Assembly: GCA_003331195.1 (NCBI GenBank)
Contig: QOOZ01000014.1
Coordinates: forward strand, 1 to 64,000
Length of the DNA stretch: 64,000 bases
Source: Puniceicoccaceae bacterium
Lineage (GTDB): Bacteria > Verrucomicrobiota > Verrucomicrobiia > Opitutales > Coraliomargaritaceae
Reading direction: 5' to 3'
The position numbers and the translations under genes were made by a program. Below are positions 50,980 through 60,294 of this stretch, piece after piece. Positions within the stretch are counted from its first letter, which is position 1; each line of letters starts with the position of its first letter. Below the pieces are notes generated by a model. The model was given only the letters and a program-made list of their open reading frames with translations, did not search any database and was not told the DNA's origin.

Positions 50980-51216
50980 TTAATCTTCGCTAGAATCGTC
51001 AAAGTTTTCGAGCTCACCAGTTTTAAGATTGAGTTGTTCGATTTTGAGCTCGGCTTCTTTTAGCTGCGCTTGGCAATGATTCAGTAGTTTAGAGCCTTCT
51101 TCAAACTTAGCTACTAAGTCAGCGAGCGGCGTATCGCCGTTCTCCATTGCTTGGATGAGGCCTTCAAGGCGCTCGACAGATTTTTCAAAAGTGGGGGCTT
51201 CTTTTTTTGCTGGCAT
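50980..51216 (-). CDS. xseB: Exodeoxyribonuclease VII small subunit
   Basis: 78 residues, the family length. Pattern FEKSVERLEGLIQAMENGDT followed by PLADLVAKFEEGSKLLNHCQ and LKEAELKIEQL is typical of XseB. With XseA (not in the window) it makes the single-strand DNA exonuclease. It lies between the DRTGG gene (5 nt) and dxs (8 nt); xseB-dxs adjacency is common, often with ispA, which is missing here. Confidence 0.95.
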   Translation of the reverse strand: MPAKKEAPTFEKSVERLEGLIQAMENGDTPLADLVAKFEEGSKLLNHCQAQLKEAELKIEQLNLKTGELENFDDSSED

Positions 51217-51221
51217 TGTAT

Positions 51222-52397
51222 TTAATCATGTGAGTCGAAGGCGCTCTGGATGACTTCGAGATCGATGTTTTTAATGATGAGATCTTTGATGATCGGTATT
51301 TTATCCTCATCGCTAGGCTGTGTCTTGACTGTCATGTTGTTGATTTTGGAAGCGACTTTATAGCTGTCCTCCTCGCACATGATAACGGGGATCGAGGTTT
51401 TCTCGATCATTTCCATTAGCTCCTGTTGGGGAAGAATATCACGCGTTAGGATGATACCGCCAATGAGGTTATCTCTACCCAGCCCTTCGGTTGCGATGGC
51501 TGATAGAATGATGTCTTCTCGGTCGCCTGGCGCTATAATGAGTGTGCCCTTGACGAGGTATTCTGCGAGACCTTTGGCTGCCATTGCTCCGATAATAACT
51601 TTGTCGATCCGGTTTTTACTGCCGGAGGTTTTGCCATTGAGCCAGCGCCCTTTAGTCTCGGCGACTACTTGTTCTAGATTAGGTTGTGTCAGCTTGCACT
51701 CGTGGGGAATACAACCGAGTAGCGGGATATTCATGCGTTCAAGGGCAATACGGCAATATTTGTCGACCATCTCTAGCTTGTCGGGTTCGACTTTGTTGAT
51801 AATCGCTCCGATTATCTGCACGCCGGCAGCTTCGAAGACGGCCTTGTTAAGCGCGATTTCATCAATCGGCCGTCCGATGCCGCCACGTGCGACAATGATA
51901 ACTTTTGCATTGAGGCGCTTGGCGACTTCCGCGTTGGAGAGATTGAAGACTGATCCCACACCAGCGTGACCGCTGCCTTCAATAATTATGTAGTCACGCT
52001 CAAAGGCTGCACGGTCGAAGGCACGGCACATTTTATCGATCAGATCGGTGTGACTTGCGGAGGGGTTATCTAGATACTCCCTGGAAAAAGTTGTATGCAC
52101 AGCAATGGGACTCATCGCGTGGATTGGGGTCTTCACATTAAAAATTTGGTTGAGCAAGATGGAGTCTTCGTCGATCTGGCGGCCTTCGACTTCGACGAAG
52201 CGCTGGCCTACTGGCTTGATGAATCCAACTTGCTCGGTGATACTACGTATTGCCGAAAAGAGAGCAAGACTCGTGGTGGTCTTACCGTCATTCATCCGAG
52301 TCGCGGCGATGAAGATACGTTTGGTTGTCTTGTTGCGCGGCGCAGTTAAGATCTCCGTGTCCTCGGGTTCGGTGAAGTCTTTTTGTCTTAGTGGCAT
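51222..52397 (-). CDS. P-loop/DRTGG protein (phosphotransacetylase N-terminal homologue)
   Basis: 391 residues. The N-terminal P-loop domain (BioD/CobB-like) has IFIAATRMNDGKTTTSLALF, and the mid part VIIVARGGIGRPIDEIALNK. The C-terminal DRTGG domain (about 250-370) has APGDREDIILSAIATEGLG and LIGGIILTRDILPQQELMEM. The same pair of domains forms the N-terminus of long phosphate acetyltransferases; here it is a separate gene 40 nt after pta. It probably regulates Pta or acts with it; the mechanism is inferred. Confidence 0.85.
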   Translation of the reverse strand: MPLRQKDFTEPEDTEILTAPRNKTTKRIFIAATRMNDGKTTTSLALFSAIRSITEQVGFIKPVGQRFVEVEGRQIDEDSILLNQIFNVKTPIHAMSPIAVHTTFSREYLDNPSASHTDLIDKMCRAFDRAAFERDYIIIEGSGHAGVGSVFNLSNAEVAKRLNAKVIIVARGGIGRPIDEIALNKAVFEAAGVQIIGAIINKVEPDKLEMVDKYCRIALERMNIPLLGCIPHECKLTQPNLEQVVAETKGRWLNGKTSGSKNRIDKVIIGAMAAKGLAEYLVKGTLIIAPGDREDIILSAIATEGLGRDNLIGGIILTRDILPQQELMEMIEKTSIPVIMCEEDSYKVASKINNMTVKTQPSDEDKIPIIKDLIIKNIDLEVIQSAFDSHD

Positions 52398-52437
52398 GTA
52401 CTCAGAGTGAGTTTTGTTAGCTTGCGGATCTGGTATC

Positions 52438-53508
52438 CTAGAGTAGAGTCACGTCTTCGTTCAAATCGTCGCTATTCTCGGTCGGGTAGAGTAATTTATG
52501 ATCGATAGCCTGCGAGGCGACCATCACGGCAGTACTAAATATATCGGTAGCTGAAGCACCACGACTGATCTCTGCAGCGGGCTTGGCAAGACCAGTAAGT
52601 ATGGGACCATAGTTGCGCGCACGGGTCAAGGTGTCGACTAGTTTAGAGGCGATGTTGGCTGAATGTAGATCAGGAAAGATGAGAACGTTAGCATGACCGG
52701 CGACGGGACCGTCGATCTTCTTGGCTTTCGCAGTAATAGGGTCAAGAGCGGCGTCGACTTGAAGCTCCCCGTCAATCTCCATAGGAATGCCGAGTTCACG
52801 AGCTTTGATGCGCGCCATTTTAGTGGCTGCTTTCATCTTGGCCACGGTTGGGTCCTTACTCGTCACGCTTTTACTAGAGTAGCTCAGCAAAGCCACGTAG
52901 GGCTTTGTATTAGTTAGGTGGTATCGAAGCGCGGCAGTAGTCACTGCGATGTCAGCAAGTTGTTCGCTCGTTGGATTAGGAATCACAGCGCAGTCAGCAA
53001 GAAAGAGCTCTCGGTCTTTACCCGTCTCAAGGTCTTCCAGATCGAAGATGTTGAGCGAAGATACGGTGTTAACATCGGGTAGGCGAGGGACGATTTGCAG
53101 GAGCGGGCGTAGCGCACTAGAGGCGGAACTGGTGGCACCCGATACGATCGCATCAGCCTGCGAGGTTGCGAGCATCATAGTAGCGTAGTAGTTGGTGTCC
53201 TCCAGGTATTGCTCTGCGTCTTTTTCTTTGAGGTTTTTGAAACGGCGCAGGCCTTGAAATTTTTGGACGAAACCTTCCCACTCATCACTACGGCGCGGCT
53301 CGATAATTCGGATGTGCTCAAGGTTGATGTTGAGCTTTTCGGCATTGGCCTTAATTTTCATACGGTCGCCTAATAGAATCGGAATACCTAGTGAATTGGA
53401 TGCAAATTTGCGTGCTGCTTGCAAGATGCGAGGGTCACTGCCTTCAGGGAAGACGACGCGTTTTGGATGGCGCTTGAGGCGGGCGGTGAGTTTTGAAATG
53501 AGTGGCAT
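52438..53508 (-). CDS. pta: Phosphate acetyltransferase (short form)
   Basis: 356 residues, the PTA/PTB domain alone. It begins LISKLTARLKRHPKRVVFPE followed by GSDPRILQAARKFA, and has DAIVSGATSSASSALRPLLQ, KSVTSKDPTVAKMKAATKMA, MEIDGELQVDAALDP and the end GLAKPAAEISRGASATDIF. It interconverts acetyl-CoA and acetyl phosphate. No ackA is adjacent. It is first in the leftward run with the DRTGG gene next, and diverges from murJ. Confidence 0.95.
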   Translation of the reverse strand: MPLISKLTARLKRHPKRVVFPEGSDPRILQAARKFASNSLGIPILLGDRMKIKANAEKLNINLEHIRIIEPRRSDEWEGFVQKFQGLRRFKNLKEKDAEQYLEDTNYYATMMLATSQADAIVSGATSSASSALRPLLQIVPRLPDVNTVSSLNIFDLEDLETGKDRELFLADCAVIPNPTSEQLADIAVTTAALRYHLTNTKPYVALLSYSSKSVTSKDPTVAKMKAATKMARIKARELGIPMEIDGELQVDAALDPITAKAKKIDGPVAGHANVLIFPDLHSANIASKLVDTLTRARNYGPILTGLAKPAAEISRGASATDIFSTAVMVASQAIDHKLLYPTENSDDLNEDVTLL

Positions 53509-53632
53509 TGATCAAATAATAAGTTTAAAGTGGTCTTACTGACTAAAGTAAGAGAAAGACCAAGAACTAAGAGTAATAAATATACAATTGCCAAAGCTTT
53601 TTACGCCGTAGTTTCTAGTCTTTACCAGGGTA

Positions 53633-55210
53633 ATGAATTTACCTGTCCCCAGCAAACAGATGTTCCAAAATCTCAAAAACATTGCCGTAGTCAGTCTTTC
53701 GACTGTGGGTTCCCGTTTATTGGGGCTTTTGCGAGATATTCTGATTTTTGCGGCGCTCGGCGCAAGCCTGTGGAATTCCGCCTTCATTTTGGCCTTCACC
53801 CTACCCAATCTTTTTCGCCGACTCCTCGGCGAGGGGGCGCTTAGTTCGGCTATTGTCCCTATTTTTTCAGATGTGCTGGAGCGGGAGGGGCGAAGTGGTG
53901 CCTTCCGCTTTCTTAATCAAGTATTTGCACGATTATTGTTGGCGCTAATTGTAATTATTGGTCTAGGCATGCTTTTGCTGGCTTGGGCGGCTAGTGGTAA
54001 CTTTTTACCCGAGCGCTGGGTGACGGGCGCGGGCTTGGCCGTCTGGCTGCTACCCTACATGCTATTTATTTGTCTAGCCGCGATTATCTCGGTGGGTCTG
54101 AATCTAGTTGGCCGTTTTGCGGTGGCGGCATCGACGCCCATCTTACTTAACCTTTCTATGATCGGGGCGCTCGCCGCAGGCCTCTGGCTGGATGCCGATG
54201 TGGCGCGCTTGGTCTACTGCTTGTGCGGCGGCGTGCTTTTGGGTGGACTCTTGCAGCTGCTTGTCCCAGCGATCGATCTCATGCGTCAAGGGTGGCGTCC
54301 GCGACTGGAGAAACAGGGCGGGGCGGCGCTGACCGAACTCTGGCAACTCTTTTTACCGGGACTAATGGGGGCGGCAATTTTGCAGGTCAATATACTCATC
54401 TCGCGGCTTTTGGCCTACTCGCTTGACGAATCAGCAGTGTCCGTACTTTACCTGGCAAGTCGATTAATGGAGCTACCTCTTGGCGTATTTACTATCGCGG
54501 TGGCGACTGTATTCTTTCCGCTCTTAGCTAAGGCACTCTCGAATCATGATGAGACGGCCTTTTCAGCGGCCTTTCTCCAAGGTTTGCGCCTCGTGGTCGG
54601 TATTTCTGTACCTGCGGGTATTGGGTTGTTTGTGCTCGGGGAGCCGATAATCGAGCTGCTTTTTCTTTGGGGGGCTTTTGAACAGGCCGATGTACTGGCT
54701 ACCGTGCCACTTCTTGCAATTTACGGGATTGGCTTGCCGCTTTACTCGGCGGCGACTTTTGCCACCCGTGGACTCCACGCTAGTAAGGATATGCACACCC
54801 CAGTTAGAGTCGCATTTTACTGCCTGTTAATTAATTTATTTTTCGGCTTACTCCTTATGCAATTCTGGTCTGCCGCTGGGCTGGCCGCGGCCAACGTATT
54901 GTCCGCGCTCGCACAGAGCTGGCTACTTTGGAGAGCGCTCTCGGCGAGGCGTCCTGGCATAAGTTGTCACGCTTTGCTTCCAGCTTTCTCTAAGGTGCTC
55001 ATTGCGGGAGCCGGCATGGGTCTAATTTGTGCCCTCGCATGGTCATTTTTGGCTGGTTTCGACTTAAGCGAAAAACTCAGTGCCGCACTCACCGTCGCCG
55101 TCTGCGTGCCGGGGGGCGCTGTGGTCTATTTCATTCTGCTCTACCTTCTCCGTTTTGAGGAGATAGCTACGCTCAAGGCAATGTTTTTTAGCTACTTGAT
55201 GAGGCGCTAG
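53633..55210 (+). CDS. murJ: Lipid II flippase MurJ
   Basis: 525 residues, about 14 membrane helices. It starts with MFQNLKNIAVVSLSTVGSRLLG; the ATG at 53633 and the internal one at 53660 are both possible, the latter giving a more typical start. The MurJ motif AFTLPNLFRRLLGEGALSSA with conserved Arg/Glu lies near residue 54, and helix-connecting LPLGVFTIAVATVFFPLLAK near 283. It moves lipid II across the inner membrane for peptidoglycan synthesis. It is divergent from pta. Confidence 0.95.
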   Translation: MNLPVPSKQMFQNLKNIAVVSLSTVGSRLLGLLRDILIFAALGASLWNSAFILAFTLPNLFRRLLGEGALSSAIVPIFSDVLEREGRSGAFRFLNQVFARLLLALIVIIGLGMLLLAWAASGNFLPERWVTGAGLAVWLLPYMLFICLAAIISVGLNLVGRFAVAASTPILLNLSMIGALAAGLWLDADVARLVYCLCGGVLLGGLLQLLVPAIDLMRQGWRPRLEKQGGAALTELWQLFLPGLMGAAILQVNILISRLLAYSLDESAVSVLYLASRLMELPLGVFTIAVATVFFPLLAKALSNHDETAFSAAFLQGLRLVVGISVPAGIGLFVLGEPIIELLFLWGAFEQADVLATVPLLAIYGIGLPLYSAATFATRGLHASKDMHTPVRVAFYCLLINLFFGLLLMQFWSAAGLAAANVLSALAQSWLLWRALSARRPGISCHALLPAFSKVLIAGAGMGLICALAWSFLAGFDLSEKLSAALTVAVCVPGGAVVYFILLYLLRFEEIATLKAMFFSYLMRR

Positions 55211-55291
55211 CAGTGGGCTGGATTCCCGATTTTAGCAGGCTGCCTACGGAATGTAGGTCAAGAATAACCGCAGGGAGGGCTAGACTTACCA

Positions 55292-55435
55292 CTAAAACCG
55301 AGGTAGCCAAGGTATATGATTGTTTTGCTCTATGGTCACTCCGTTTTCGGAGCGGGTCGAACCACAACCAGAGCTGCAGGCTAGGGTCGCGGCAAACGTG
55401 AGAACGAGGACGATTTTTGAGATGTTCTTTTTCAT
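55292..55435 (-). CDS. Small predicted lipoprotein (47 residues)
   Basis: ATG at 55435, TAG at 55292-55294. A lysine-rich start (MKKNISK), a hydrophobic core (IVLVLTFAATLAC) and Cys at about 20 and 24 form a lipoprotein signal; the lipobox is LAC or SSGC. The mature peptide is only about 25 residues and ends HIPWLPRF. Such tiny lipoproteins ending in a proline/tryptophan motif are easily missed. It lies in the 367-nt gap between murJ and the ABC ATPase gene, on the opposite strand. Confidence 0.6.
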   Translation of the reverse strand: MKKNISKIVLVLTFAATLACSSGCGSTRSENGVTIEQNNHIPWLPRF

Positions 55436-55577
55436 ATGCTCGCTGCTAAGTGTTTATTTTAATAAGCGGATGTAATAAAGTAAGCGCTTAGGCTATTGAA
55501 AGTCCAGCTCTGCTGTGCTTGATACTTTTTAGCTCCTAGTATTGCGTAGCAGTTCCTTTCTATTGTAACAAATAAAT

Positions 55578-56384
55578 ATGTCCGATTCTTTCCTAGCCGA
55601 ACCTTTGCTTTCCGTTCGCGATCTCAAAGTTCATTTCCCCGTCAAAGGCGGTGTCCTCCAGCGCACCGTCGACGTGGTCAAAGCCGTGGATGGCATCAGT
55701 TTTAACGTGCCCCGGGGCAAGACTGTCGGCCTCGTCGGTGAAAGCGGCAGCGGGAAGACCACTACTGGGCGCGCTATCGCACGTCTTGTGCCCATCACCG
55801 CCGGCTCCGTTCACTACGAGGATCGCGATCTGGCCACATTGTCTCGCCGTGATTTCTTTGCCTATCGCAAGAAAATCCAAGTTATCTTCCAAGATCCCTT
55901 TGGCTCGCTCAACCCCAGGATGACGATCTACAGCATCATCGCTGAGCCTCTCGATATCCATTTCAAAGAGTGGTCAAAGTCGCAAAAGCAAGCTCGCGTG
56001 GCAGAACTGCTTGAAAAAGTGGGACTCACTGCTGAATTTATGCAGCGCTACCCGCACCAGTTCAGCGGAGGCCAGCGCCAGCGCATCGGCATCGCCCGTG
56101 CACTCGCGGTCGAGCCCGACTTTATCGTTTGCGACGAGCCTGTCAGCGCGCTCGACGTCTCTGTGCAGGCGCAGATCATCAATCTTCTGCAAGACTTGCA
56201 AGATGAGCTCGGCTTGACCTATCTCTTCATCGCCCATGACCTCGCAGTGATCGAGCACATCAGCGACCAAGTACTCGTCATGACAGAAGGCAAAATCGTG
56301 GAGCAGGCTAGCGCAGCAGAGATCTACTGTAATCCGCAACATCCTTACACAGTCAAGCTACTCGAAGCTGTCCCGCAGGTTTAG
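55578..56384 (+). CDS. Oligopeptide/dipeptide-type ABC transporter ATP-binding protein
   Basis: 268 residues. It starts [20 protein letters not shown], the OppF/DppF opening, with Walker [14 protein letters not shown] near 52, signature [15 protein letters not shown] near 158, Walker [14 protein letters not shown] and H-loop [12 protein letters not shown]. The ~50-residue C-terminal extension of typical OppF is missing, so the protein ends after [12 protein letters not shown]. No permease or binding protein gene is adjacent, so the partner is elsewhere. Confidence 0.9.
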   Translation: MSDSFLAEPLLSVRDLKVHFPVKGGVLQRTVDVVKAVDGISFNVPRGKTVGLVGESGSGKTTTGRAIARLVPITAGSVHYEDRDLATLSRRDFFAYRKKIQVIFQDPFGSLNPRMTIYSIIAEPLDIHFKEWSKSQKQARVAELLEKVGLTAEFMQRYPHQFSGGQRQRIGIARALAVEPDFIVCDEPVSALDVSVQAQIINLLQDLQDELGLTYLFIAHDLAVIEHISDQVLVMTEGKIVEQASAAEIYCNPQHPYTVKLLEAVPQV

Positions 56385-56415
56385 ATTTTATGCATACAGT
56401 TGAGCGCTCTTTCGA

Positions 56416-56685
56416 CTACTTCGACTGCGAAGCGATTAGCTCTTTGAGCTGGTCTTTTTTCAGGGGTTCCATCTGGGGACGGTAGTGAACGAAAGTCTCT
56501 TCGTTGGTGATTTCGTGTTCTTTGTAGCAACGGCACATGTCCTGCGAGTCCATGACTTGGCGGTTGTATTTGCCGCAGAAAACGCAAAGTTTTACATGCA
56601 AACGTAGAAAGAAGCGCCTTAAAAGGGGCATCTTTTCGTAGTCCTCTTTGGACAGTGCATTGGATACTTGTTTACAGGTAAACAT
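56416..56685 (-). CDS. Zinc-binding anti-sigma factor (soluble ZAS type)
   Basis: 89 residues, no membrane helix. The first 50 residues carry CKQVSNALSKEDYEKMPLLR followed by RLHVKLCVFCGKYNRQV, containing the HxxxCxxC zinc motif of ZAS anti-sigma factors, with extra Cys in DMCRCYKEH. It begins 11 nt after the ECF sigma gene and should control that sigma factor, possibly by redox or zinc state. Confidence 0.75.
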   Translation of the reverse strand: MFTCKQVSNALSKEDYEKMPLLRRFFLRLHVKLCVFCGKYNRQVMDSQDMCRCYKEHEITNEETFVHYRPQMEPLKKDQLKELIASQSK

Positions 56686-56696
56686 ATGTTAGTGAA

Positions 56697-57290
56697 TTAT
56701 TTAACGTCTTTTCCAGTCCAGCTATCTTCGAGTAGTAATTTAAGCTGTTCTCGGGCACGGTGTAGGAGCACCCATAGATAATTCGGAGTGATGTCCATTG
56801 CCTTACAAACTTCTTCAGTTGTTTGATCTTCGAGCACGCGCAGGACGAATGCTTCTCGGGCGGGATCTTTGACTTGGGCGATACATTTCTCGAACACAAT
56901 CCAGAACTCGCCGTTATCATACGATTTACGGGGGTTAAATTGCCAAGGGTCTGGATTGGTCGTGGCGATGCCACTATATTTGAACCAAAAACTCTCTAAG
57001 AGAGCTTCGTCTTCCGCCTCGATATCGACCTTGTTTTCTTTGATGGATTTACGAATCTGATCAACGATCTTGTTGCGCATAATACCGCGTAGCCAAAATT
57101 TGATATCGCGACTGCCATCGAATCGCTCGAGTGCCTTGATGCCGGCTAGAAAGGTGTCTTGTACACAGTCGTTAGCAGCGTCGGGATTGCGCAAGCGCGA
57201 CATGGCGAAGCCGTAGAGATAATCTCCATACTGATCGACCCACTGCTCAGGTGGGGTGACAGGTACTTTCGGTTCAGGTTTGTCAAGCAC
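56697..57290 (-). CDS. ECF-type RNA polymerase sigma factor
   Basis: 197 residues, starting with GTG at 57290. Region 2 is WVDQYGDYLYGFAMSRLRNP followed by DAANDCVQDTFLAGIKAL and IKFWLRGIMRNKIVDQIRKS; region 4 is VKDPAREAFVLRVLEDQTTEEV followed by NYLWVLLHRAREQLK. The tail is short. It is paired with a zinc anti-sigma gene 11 nt downstream, forming a stress-response regulatory unit. Confidence 0.9.
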   Translation of the reverse strand: MLDKPEPKVPVTPPEQWVDQYGDYLYGFAMSRLRNPDAANDCVQDTFLAGIKALERFDGSRDIKFWLRGIMRNKIVDQIRKSIKENKVDIEAEDEALLESFWFKYSGIATTNPDPWQFNPRKSYDNGEFWIVFEKCIAQVKDPAREAFVLRVLEDQTTEEVCKAMDITPNYLWVLLHRAREQLKLLLEDSWTGKDVK

Positions 57291-57364
57291 GGTGTGAAGG
57301 TGCTTCTTGGTATTGGGGAGTCAACTCAAGTATTCGCTTAGTGGTTTGCTAGGGATACTAATCA

Positions 57365-57835
57365 CTACCCGCAGGTCTTAACTTTAAACTCAATCGCTCG
57401 ATCTGCTTCGTCTAAGATTAACAGTGCTTTTTGTTCGGCCTCGCGCATTTTGGCGCGGTCGCTCTCTCTGCGGTCGTCGTAGCCAGCTAGATGCAGCCAA
57501 CCGTGGACGAGGTAGAGGCTGAGTTCCTGGCTGAAAGGCAGGTCTAATTCGGCGGCTCGGCTCCGAGCGTGGTCGACGGAGACGATGATCTCCCCGGCCG
57601 ATTCCATCTCGGGCTGAGCTGGGAAGGTGATCACATCGGTCGGGCTTGGATCTTCCATGAAGTCGGCGTGCACTTGTGCAATTTCGGCATCGTTGACGAA
57701 GGCGATGCTTAGCTCGCCCTCGCTGATTGGGAATCTACCAGATGCGTGGATCGCCTCGAAAAGAGCGATGGCGGCGTGCTCAGGGTCGACGAGGGCGCTA
57801 GATTGGTTGTTGATCTCCAGGCTGAGCGTTGGCAT
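57365..57835 (-). CDS. ybeY: Endoribonuclease YbeY
   Basis: 156 residues from the ATG at 57835 (MPTLSLEINNQSSALV); the frame reaches back to 57886 but that part overlaps the upstream gene. UPF0054 features: PTDVITFPAQPEME, GEIIVSVDHAR, and VHGWLHLAGYDD. The usual metal motif is HGxLHLxGYDH; here the third ligand position is Asp. It acts in 16S rRNA 3' maturation. It overlaps the end of the HD hydrolase gene by 38 nt, in the conserved phoH-pgpH-ybeY order. Confidence 0.93.
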   Translation of the reverse strand: MPTLSLEINNQSSALVDPEHAAIALFEAIHASGRFPISEGELSIAFVNDAEIAQVHADFMEDPSPTDVITFPAQPEMESAGEIIVSVDHARSRAAELDLPFSQELSLYLVHGWLHLAGYDDRRESDRAKMREAEQKALLILDEADRAIEFKVKTCG

Positions 57836-60251
57836 CGGGCGTTTTGTTGGTGCTTCCCTTTTCGAGATCGTCGGCCTTTTCGGCATCGCTCTTTGGGTAT
57901 TCTACACGGGCGTGTAGCATGTTAAGAACAGTGTAGATGAAGCTCTTACGTATCTGGTCGAGTTCTTGAAAGGTGAGTGGACAGTTATCGAGCTGGCCGT
58001 CTTCGATCCGGTCTTTGAAGATGCGGTCGATCAACTCTTCTACGTTGGGCTGAGTGACTTTTTTCAGAGTACGGCTGGCCGCCTCGACGCTGTCAGCGAA
58101 GAAGATGATGGCGCTCTCTTTAAAGGCGGGTTTTGGGCCGTCGTAGCGGTAGGTGCTCTCATCGACCACAACTACTTCTTTTGCCTTCTTTTTGACCCTA
58201 GCGTTCGTCTTTTCGGAGAAGGGCTGGTGGCTGTCTTCTTGTTTTTCCTTAGCGCGTTTTTTGGCTTGGTAATAAAAATATTGAATTAGGGTGGTGCCGT
58301 GGTGCTGACGAATGACGTCGATGATCACGCGCGGCAGCTTTTCCTTGCGCGCCATTTCGACGCCTTCTTTGACGTGCGCTTTGATCACTAGGGCGCTCAT
58401 CGAGGGGTTCTTCTCATCGTGTGGGTTCGCGCCGTCGCGCTGGTTTTCGGCGAAATATGCGGGTTTAACTAATTTGCCGATATCATGAAAGAGGCAGCAT
58501 ACTCGGCAGAGCAGGGGACTCGCGCCGATAGTGGCAGCGGCATTTTCAGAGAGGTTGGCCACCATGAGACTGTGGTGATAGGTGCCAGGGGCTTCCATCT
58601 GCATACGGCGCAGGAGGGGATGGTTGAAGTCGGTTAGTTCGAGCAGAGTAATTTCGGTGGTGATCTTAAACAGCTGCTCGAAGACGGGCAGCAAACCGAC
58701 AGCCAGAATGCCTGTGAGCAAACCGACGACAAGGGCGACAAGTGTCTGCTGAACGACAATGCCAAAGGAGAAGCCGTTAAGGAGGCCTATGGCCGCCGCA
58801 GCGATAGCGGCCGTCGCGCCAGCAAGAAGTCCCGAGCGAACGAGTTTTGAACGTTTGCGGACGTTAGTCGATACATAGGCACCAACAACGCCCGAAAGAA
58901 AAGCTATGAGAATGAACTCGACTGAATTGTTCTGAATGATGCCAAAGACGACTGCAATGATCAGCGCCGAGAGCACGGCGGGGGCTCCTCCTACGAGCAC
59001 GGCCACGATAATCGGTGCGAGCGCGTAAGGTGCCACGTAGGGTAGCATGCTCAACGAAGGTCGGCTATTGATCAGCGCGCTTTCGCCGATCTCCATGATT
59101 ATTCGGATAATTAATAAATTTAGTAGGATACTGAGAGCGGTTATGGCGATGGCTCGATTGCGCTGATGTAGTTCGCGCAGGCCTTGCTTTACGTAAATGT
59201 AAACGGCGATCAGGAGGATCGAGGTTAGCATGAGTCGCTCAATAAAGAGTGGATTGAAGATGAGCGAATTACCGCGGCGTTCTAGTTCGACTTGTCGGTA
59301 GGCTGCAAGGCGCTCTATGTCGGCTTCCTTAATCATGGCTCCTGGCTCGATCAACGTCTCCCCTTGTTTGAAATTGATTATGCTAGGTTCTAGTTGGTCG
59401 ATGGCTCGTTGGATCGCACGATTAGTGCCGATCGCACTGTAGAGCAGGTTTGGCTCAAGACCTTCACGAAAGATGTCGAAGAGAACGCGCGCCGTGGTAG
59501 AGTTACCTGAGAGTGAGTTGATCCTTACGCGCAGCGCGACGAGTGCATCGGCCAAAGAGCGAGCATCTGGAAGATTGTAGCGACCATCCTCATCGACGAG
59601 TTGAATGACGGTTACCTGTGGCCCTACCGTCTCGGAGCTATTGGCCGAGTAGATGCCGTCCTCGAAGATTTCTTTGAGCACAGAGAGTGCGTCGTTGAAA
59701 AGCGTGGAGCGTTCCTTGGGTTTGGTCTGCTTTGTGAGCTTAGAAATGGACTCGGCCTCGACTGCTAGTTGGTTCGACTCGATCAGTGTCGTCGCAGTTT
59801 TTAGGAGTTCGGCTTGCAAGACTTCGTCGCCCTCGTCTTCGAATTCGATTTGGTTTTTCGCAATACTAGAGTTGAGCTCGTTAATAAATTGGCGAAATTT
59901 TTCAAACGGCTCGAATGTGCGCTGGAAAACCGGTGGCACTTGCGCGCGGGCTGCCGCCGCATTGGCCTCGGCCATCACTTCGCTTTCGTATTGAAATTGG
60001 AACTCGGAAACGACTCGTGTCTGCGCCGCCTGGTTGAGGATGATGCGTGGCCCCTTCGGTTTTTGTCCGAGGTAGCAGATAGTGATGACGAGGGCCGAAA
60101 AAAGTAGAAAGAGGCTGACCTCAATTAACCGGCTAGTCTCGAAAAAGTGCGAGGTGGCCGACTCTTTACCGCGGCCAACATCCTTGCGCACGCCATTGGA
60201 GCCGTCTTTGGATTTACGCTTCTTGTTGTATTTTTTAGTGAAAAAAGCCAT
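57798..60251 (-). CDS. 7TM-HD hydrolase (PgpH-type cyclic-di-AMP phosphodiesterase)
   Basis: 817 residues. A basic start, one helix (about 48-64), an extracytoplasmic 7TMR-HDED domain (about 70-340), seven membrane helices (about 345-550), then a cytoplasmic HD domain with VCCLFHDIGKLVKPAYFAEN near 590, and RQHHGTTLIQYFYYQA near 670, then a disordered tail rich in Gln, Lys and Asp. This matches PgpH, which degrades c-di-AMP. It lies between phoH and ybeY. Confidence 0.9.
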   Translation of the reverse strand: MAFFTKKYNKKRKSKDGSNGVRKDVGRGKESATSHFFETSRLIEVSLFLLFSALVITICYLGQKPKGPRIILNQAAQTRVVSEFQFQYESEVMAEANAAAARAQVPPVFQRTFEPFEKFRQFINELNSSIAKNQIEFEDEGDEVLQAELLKTATTLIESNQLAVEAESISKLTKQTKPKERSTLFNDALSVLKEIFEDGIYSANSSETVGPQVTVIQLVDEDGRYNLPDARSLADALVALRVRINSLSGNSTTARVLFDIFREGLEPNLLYSAIGTNRAIQRAIDQLEPSIINFKQGETLIEPGAMIKEADIERLAAYRQVELERRGNSLIFNPLFIERLMLTSILLIAVYIYVKQGLRELHQRNRAIAITALSILLNLLIIRIIMEIGESALINSRPSLSMLPYVAPYALAPIIVAVLVGGAPAVLSALIIAVVFGIIQNNSVEFILIAFLSGVVGAYVSTNVRKRSKLVRSGLLAGATAAIAAAAIGLLNGFSFGIVVQQTLVALVVGLLTGILAVGLLPVFEQLFKITTEITLLELTDFNHPLLRRMQMEAPGTYHHSLMVANLSENAAATIGASPLLCRVCCLFHDIGKLVKPAYFAENQRDGANPHDEKNPSMSALVIKAHVKEGVEMARKEKLPRVIIDVIRQHHGTTLIQYFYYQAKKRAKEKQEDSHQPFSEKTNARVKKKAKEVVVVDESTYRYDGPKPAFKESAIIFFADSVEAASRTLKKVTQPNVEELIDRIFKDRIEDGQLDNCPLTFQELDQIRKSFIYTVLNMLHARVEYPKSDAEKADDLEKGSTNKTPDANAQPGDQQPI

Positions 60252-60294
60252 AGGAAAGTGTTTTATTGGCCTGCTACAGCCGCAGTAGGTTAAA

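Noticed and set aside
55213-55401. A 62-codon frame on the + strand after murJ
   Set aside because: It has an arbitrary composition and overlaps the better-supported small lipoprotein on the opposite strand.
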